A stretch of DNA of 64,000 nt from assembly GCA_964371655.1 (NCBI GenBank), contig CAYJOD010000012.1, positions 1-64,000 of the forward strand, read 5' to 3'. Position 1 is the first letter of the stretch. Each line of letters begins with the position of its first letter. This stretch comes from CAZGSN01 sp964371655. Lineage in GTDB: Bacteria > Desulfobacterota > Binatia > HRBIN30. The translations under genes were made by a program, and so were the position numbers. Positions 60,607 to 64,000 of this stretch are shown in pieces. The notes beneath the pieces were generated by a model. That model searched no databases. It had not been told where the DNA came from and saw only the letters and a list, made by a program, of their open reading frames with translations.

Positions 60607-61836
60607 ATGCCAGTGTACGCATACAAAGGATTGAGCTCCTCGGGGCGGCAGGTCAGCGGCGTCGTCGACGCCGAGAACCCTAAGGGGGCTCGTGTCCGCC
60701 TGCGCCAGGATGGCGTCTTCCCGACCGACCTGGTGGAGGAGAAACGAAAGGATCCGAACGCCGCCGCCGCCGGCGCTCTGAATCTGAGTGTTTACTTCGA
60801 GCGGGTCAAACCGCAGGACCTGGCGCTGCTGACGCGGCAGCTCTCGACCCTGGTCGGCGCCGGTCTGCCGTTGGTGGAATGCTTCTCGGCGCTGATCGAG
60901 CAGGTGGAGAACTCGCGGATCAAGCGCTCCCTCACCCAGATCCGCGAGCAGGTGACCGAAGGCGTCGCCCTTGCCGATGCGCTCAAGGCGCATCCGAAAA
61001 TGTTCAGCGACCTCTACACCAACATGGTGCGCGCCGGTGAGGCCAGCGGTGCGCTCGACGTCGTGTTGCTGCGTCTGGCCGATTACACTGAAAGCTCGGC
61101 GGCTCTGCGCGATAAGGTGCGCTCGGCGCTGACCTATCCCATGGTGATGGCGGTCGCCGGCGGCTCCATCATGCTGTTCCTGCTGGCCTACGTCGTGCCG
61201 ACGATCACCAAGATCTTCACCGAGAACCAAGCCAAGCTTCCCCTGATGACCACGATCCTGCTCGCCATCAGCGGTTTCATGCAGCAGTATTGGTGGCTGG
61301 TCGTCGGGACGATCGTCATCATCGTGATCTCTGTACGCGTGAGTCTGCGGACGCCCGCCGGGCGCATGCGCTTCGATAGTTACACTCTACAGCTTCCGTA
61401 CTTCGGGAAGCTCATCAAGAAGGTTGCGCTGGCGCGTTTTTCGCGCACCCTGGCGACCTTGCTGACCAGCGGCATACCGCTGCTGACCTCGCTGGACATC
61501 GTCAAGAACGTGGTCAGCAACCTGGTGCTCAGCCAAGCCATCGAGGATGCTCGGGCGAGCATTCGCGAGGGGCAAAGCATCGCGCCGCCGCTCAAGAAGA
61601 GCGGGCTGTTTCCGGCCATGCTGGTTCACATGATCGCGGTTGGCGAGAAAAGTGGCGAGCTCGAACAGATGCTGTCTCGCGCCGCGGACGCCTACGATCG
61701 CGAGGTGGAGACCTCGGTGTCGTCGCTTACCAGCATTCTCGAGCCGATGATGATCCTTTTCGGTGGCGGCGTCGTCATGTTCATCGTCATGGCGATCCTG
61801 TTGCCGATCTTCTCGATGAACGAATTGGTAAAATAG
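60607..61836 (+). CDS. gspF: Type II secretion inner-membrane platform protein GspF
   Basis: This 409-residue polytopic protein has two T2SSF domains (LALLTRQLSTLVGAGLPLVE ... NMVRAGEASGALDVVLLRLA and RFSRTLATLLTSGIPLLTSL ... MIAVGEKSGELEQMLSRAAD) and three membrane segments (MVMAVAGGSIMLFLLAYVVP, WWLVVGTIVIIVISVRVSL and the C-terminal MMILFGGGVVMFIVMAILLP). It anchors the GspE ATPase and the growing pseudopilus. ATG 60607. Confidence 0.95.
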   Translation: MPVYAYKGLSSSGRQVSGVVDAENPKGARVRLRQDGVFPTDLVEEKRKDPNAAAAGALNLSVYFERVKPQDLALLTRQLSTLVGAGLPLVECFSALIEQVENSRIKRSLTQIREQVTEGVALADALKAHPKMFSDLYTNMVRAGEASGALDVVLLRLADYTESSAALRDKVRSALTYPMVMAVAGGSIMLFLLAYVVPTITKIFTENQAKLPLMTTILLAISGFMQQYWWLVVGTIVIIVISVRVSLRTPAGRMRFDSYTLQLPYFGKLIKKVALARFSRTLATLLTSGIPLLTSLDIVKNVVSNLVLSQAIEDARASIREGQSIAPPLKKSGLFPAMLVHMIAVGEKSGELEQMLSRAADAYDREVETSVSSLTSILEPMMILFGGGVVMFIVMAILLPIFSMNELVK

Positions 61837-61991
61837 GGTGCCGACGTGCGCATGGATGTGCAGATGACAAATCGGGACTCCAGCCGCGCAGAGGAGGGAA
61901 CCTGTTGTCGCAGATCGGGCGGTTCGTTGTTGGTTGGTGTCGTGGCTGTTAACCTTTGAGTGCACCGGCCAAATCGGGAGGTAGCAAGAAC

Positions 61992-62408
61992 ATGAAACGT
62001 CTTCGAAGCAGTAGCGGCTTTACGCTGATCGAGATCATGGTCGTGGTGTTCATCCTCGGCCTTCTGGTGACCTTGGTGGCGCCGAAGATCATCGGTCGTA
62101 CCGACGAGGCACGCCGGGTCAAAGCCCTTGCCGATATCAAGGGCATCGAAGAAGCCATGCACCTGTTCAAGCTCGATAACGGGTTCTACCCGTCAACGGG
62201 CGAAGGCATCAACGCTCTCGTGCAGCGCGGCGCCAATGCCAAGAACTTCAACCCCGAAGGCTACATGAGCAACGTGCCCGCCGATCCGTGGGGCAACCCC
62301 TATCAGTACTTCAGCGACGGATCGGATTTCATGATCAAGTCCTATGGTGCCGACGGACGCGAAGGCGGCGAGGGCAAGAACGCCGACATCAGCAGCCGCG
62401 ACGGCTAG
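61992..62408 (+). CDS. gspG: Major pseudopilin GspG
   Basis: The 138-residue prepilin has a short leader (MKRLRSSSG) cut before the N-methylated Phe of FTLIEIMVVVFILGLLVTLV, with Glu at position 5. The calcium-binding C-terminal part of GspG follows (NVPADPWGNPYQYFSDGSDF, IKSYGADGREGGEGKNADIS). It forms the pseudopilus. GGGAGG lies ten bases before ATG 61992. The 155 bp after gspF show no gene. Confidence 0.95.
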   Translation: MKRLRSSSGFTLIEIMVVVFILGLLVTLVAPKIIGRTDEARRVKALADIKGIEEAMHLFKLDNGFYPSTGEGINALVQRGANAKNFNPEGYMSNVPADPWGNPYQYFSDGSDFMIKSYGADGREGGEGKNADISSRDG

Positions 62409-62424
62409 GTTGGTGACCCGCAAG

Positions 62425-62998
<574 letters not shown>

Positions 62999-63012
<14 letters not shown>

Positions 63013-63415
63013 TGATCAAGCGGCTCCGGGCCAGAGGCGACGCGGGAGCCGAGGCTTCACCCTGCTCGAAGTCTTGGTCGCCCTCGCCATCGTGGCCTTT
63101 GCCGTCGTCGGCCTGCTCGGTCTGCAAGCCCGCAACATCAAGACGATCGCGCGTGGGCAGAGCCTGACCAGAGCGACACTGCTGGCGCGTGAGCTGCTGA
63201 GCCAGATCCAGTACCAAGTGCTGCTGAACGGCCTCAATGACCTCGGCCCGGCACAAGGGGATTTCGGTCGCCAGTACCCCGGATTCCGATGGGAACGAGA
63301 GGTCCTGAGCACAGGCCTCGACGAGATGCGCGAGGTCTTGGTGCGCGTGATCTGGGACGAGCGTGCGCCGCGCGCGTGCGAGATCGTTTACTTCGTTCGT
63401 GATCCGGCCATCTGA
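62999..63415 (+). CDS. gspI: Minor pseudopilin GspI
   Basis: The 138-residue prepilin has a leader ending RRRGSRG, then FTLLEVLVALAIVAFAVVGL with Glu5, and a GspI C-terminal domain (LTRATLLARELLSQIQ; GFRWEREVLSTGLDEMREVL; VIWDERAPRACEIVYFV). It nucleates the pseudopilus tip with GspJ and GspK. ATG 62999 overlaps gspH by 14 bp. Confidence 0.9.
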
Positions 63416-63502
63416 ATGGACCAGTCTGCTTTGCGAGGGCAGTCGCACGCCTGCCGGGGTCGGAACATCCAATTTACGACCTTGGACTCGAGCCTGAATT
63501 TC

Positions 63503-63655
63503 TCACCGCGGAGACGCCGAGACGCAGCGAAAGCCCTGGATGGTTGGAAGAAGTCATGATTGTGGCCAAATCAGTTTCTTGCACTCTGCCGTTTCGGCCG
63601 GTGTGCAATTGTCTTCAGAATCTCTTCTTCTCCGCGCCTCTGCGTCTCTGCGGTG
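63503..63655. repeat. Inverted repeat between gspI and gspJ
   Basis: CTCACCGCGGAGACGCCGAG at 63500-63530 and its inverse TCCGCGCCTCTGCGTCTCTG, ending GCGGTGAA, at 63630-63656, are separated by about 100 bp. They resemble the 13511-13640 array units. The gap of 255 bp separates gspI from gspJ and has no gene. Confidence 0.65.
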
Positions 63656-63670
63656 AAGTCTTGGTGGGAA

Positions 63671-64000
63671 ATGGGGGCTAGAATTTCGACTCTTCGACAG
63701 CGCGGCTTCACCTTGCTCGAAATCATGGTCGCGACGATGATCCTCGGCCTGGTGCTGATGTCGGTCTACGGTGTCGTCGCGCGCACGCTGATCGCCAAGA
63801 CCCACGCGGAAGAACGCGCCGAGTTGTATGCTTCCGGCCGCGAGGCGGTGTTGCGTGTCGCGGATGACATCGAGGGCGCCTTGCCGCCGACCGCCGGCTT
63901 GGGGATTCACTTCGTGGGCATCGATATGGCCGATCGCGTGCCCACCGACGCGGTGCAGTTCACGGTCAACATACGGCGCACCAACAGCTCATCACAGAGC
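63671..64000 (+). CDS. gspJ: Minor pseudopilin GspJ (partial, runs off the window)
   Basis: ATG 63671 opens MGARISTLRQRG, then FTLLEIMVATMILGLVLMSV with Glu5 and the start of a GspJ globular domain (AEERAELYASGREAVLRVAD, DIEGALPPTAGLGIHFVG). The first 110 residues are in the window; the 3' end lies beyond position 64000. It follows gspI as in other gsp operons and is expected to be followed by gspK. Confidence 0.85.
   Translation, partial: MGARISTLRQRGFTLLEIMVATMILGLVLMSVYGVVARTLIAKTHAEERAELYASGREAVLRVADDIEGALPPTAGLGIHFVGIDMADRVPTDAVQFTVNIRRTNSSSQS

Overview
The window is GC-rich bacterial chromosome with no rRNA, no complete tRNA, no CRISPR array and no intact insertion sequence. The organism is a diderm: it encodes an HtrB/LpxL-type lipid A acyltransferase, a FadL-family outer-membrane channel and a type II secretion operon. 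Several traits together suggest an uncultured lineage near the old Deltaproteobacteria, most likely Binatota/Binatia (Desulfobacterota_B). These are secreted proteins with long Thr-Pro linkers joined to Cys-rich repeats, a molybdenum hydroxylase next to a FadL channel, CoA-transferase and crotonase genes, a cobA-hemD fusion, and intergenic spaces packed with inverted repeats. The placement is inference, not a computed result.

Layout. 0.3-7.6 kb: lipid A acyltransferase, thermonuclease-like protein, a frameshifted delta-60-repeat surface protein, a repeat-rich gene graveyard (5.1-6.9 kb) and an O-methyltransferase. 7.8-21.1 kb: catabolic genes, namely a double-domain CaiB/BaiF CoA-transferase, a secreted beta-propeller protein, a divergent cluster of MerR regulator, molybdopterin oxidoreductase alpha and Fe-S beta subunits and FadL-type porin, and an enoyl-CoA hydratase. 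21.6-27.4 kb: three exported proteins (PHP-type, HEAT-repeat, small unknown). 27.4-30 kb: a cystathionine gamma-synthase and threonine synthase pair that both read like the plant enzymes. 30.5-34.3 kb: a Cys-rich surface protein with a C-terminal sorting-like tail, a histone H1-like protein, an ECF sigma/anti-sigma/DUF3106 trio and infA. 35-46 kb: a four-PAS, two-GAF histidine kinase facing a 2.2-kDa-residue-class DUF11 surface protein of about 2,240 residues. 47 kb: a decayed toxin-antitoxin pair and an IS91-type transposase remnant. 48.1-54.7 kb: a tightly coupled tetrapyrrole operon (sirC-like, hemX/ccsA-like, hemA, hemC, cobA-hemD, hemB) beside erpA. 54.9-64 kb: the type II secretion operon gspCDEFGHIJ, running off the window.

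How it fits together. The hydroxylase, its Fe-S subunit and the FadL channel could import and oxidise a hydrophobic hydrocarbon, and the CoA-transferase and hydratase are the kind of enzymes that would take the product further. The heme, siroheme and Fe-S genes supply cofactors for respiration. The type II secretion system and the many signal-peptide proteins point to a large secreted or surface proteome.

The most unusual DNA-level signal is a family of about 155-190 bp cross-shaped inverted-repeat elements (6.5, 26.8, 34.6 and 46.7 kb). Their stems stay perfectly paired although the paired bases differ between copies. Other inverted repeats are nested inside one another (2.35-2.69, 10.46-10.58 and 21.1-21.5 kb), and one forms the leader peptide of the pseudopilin GspH.
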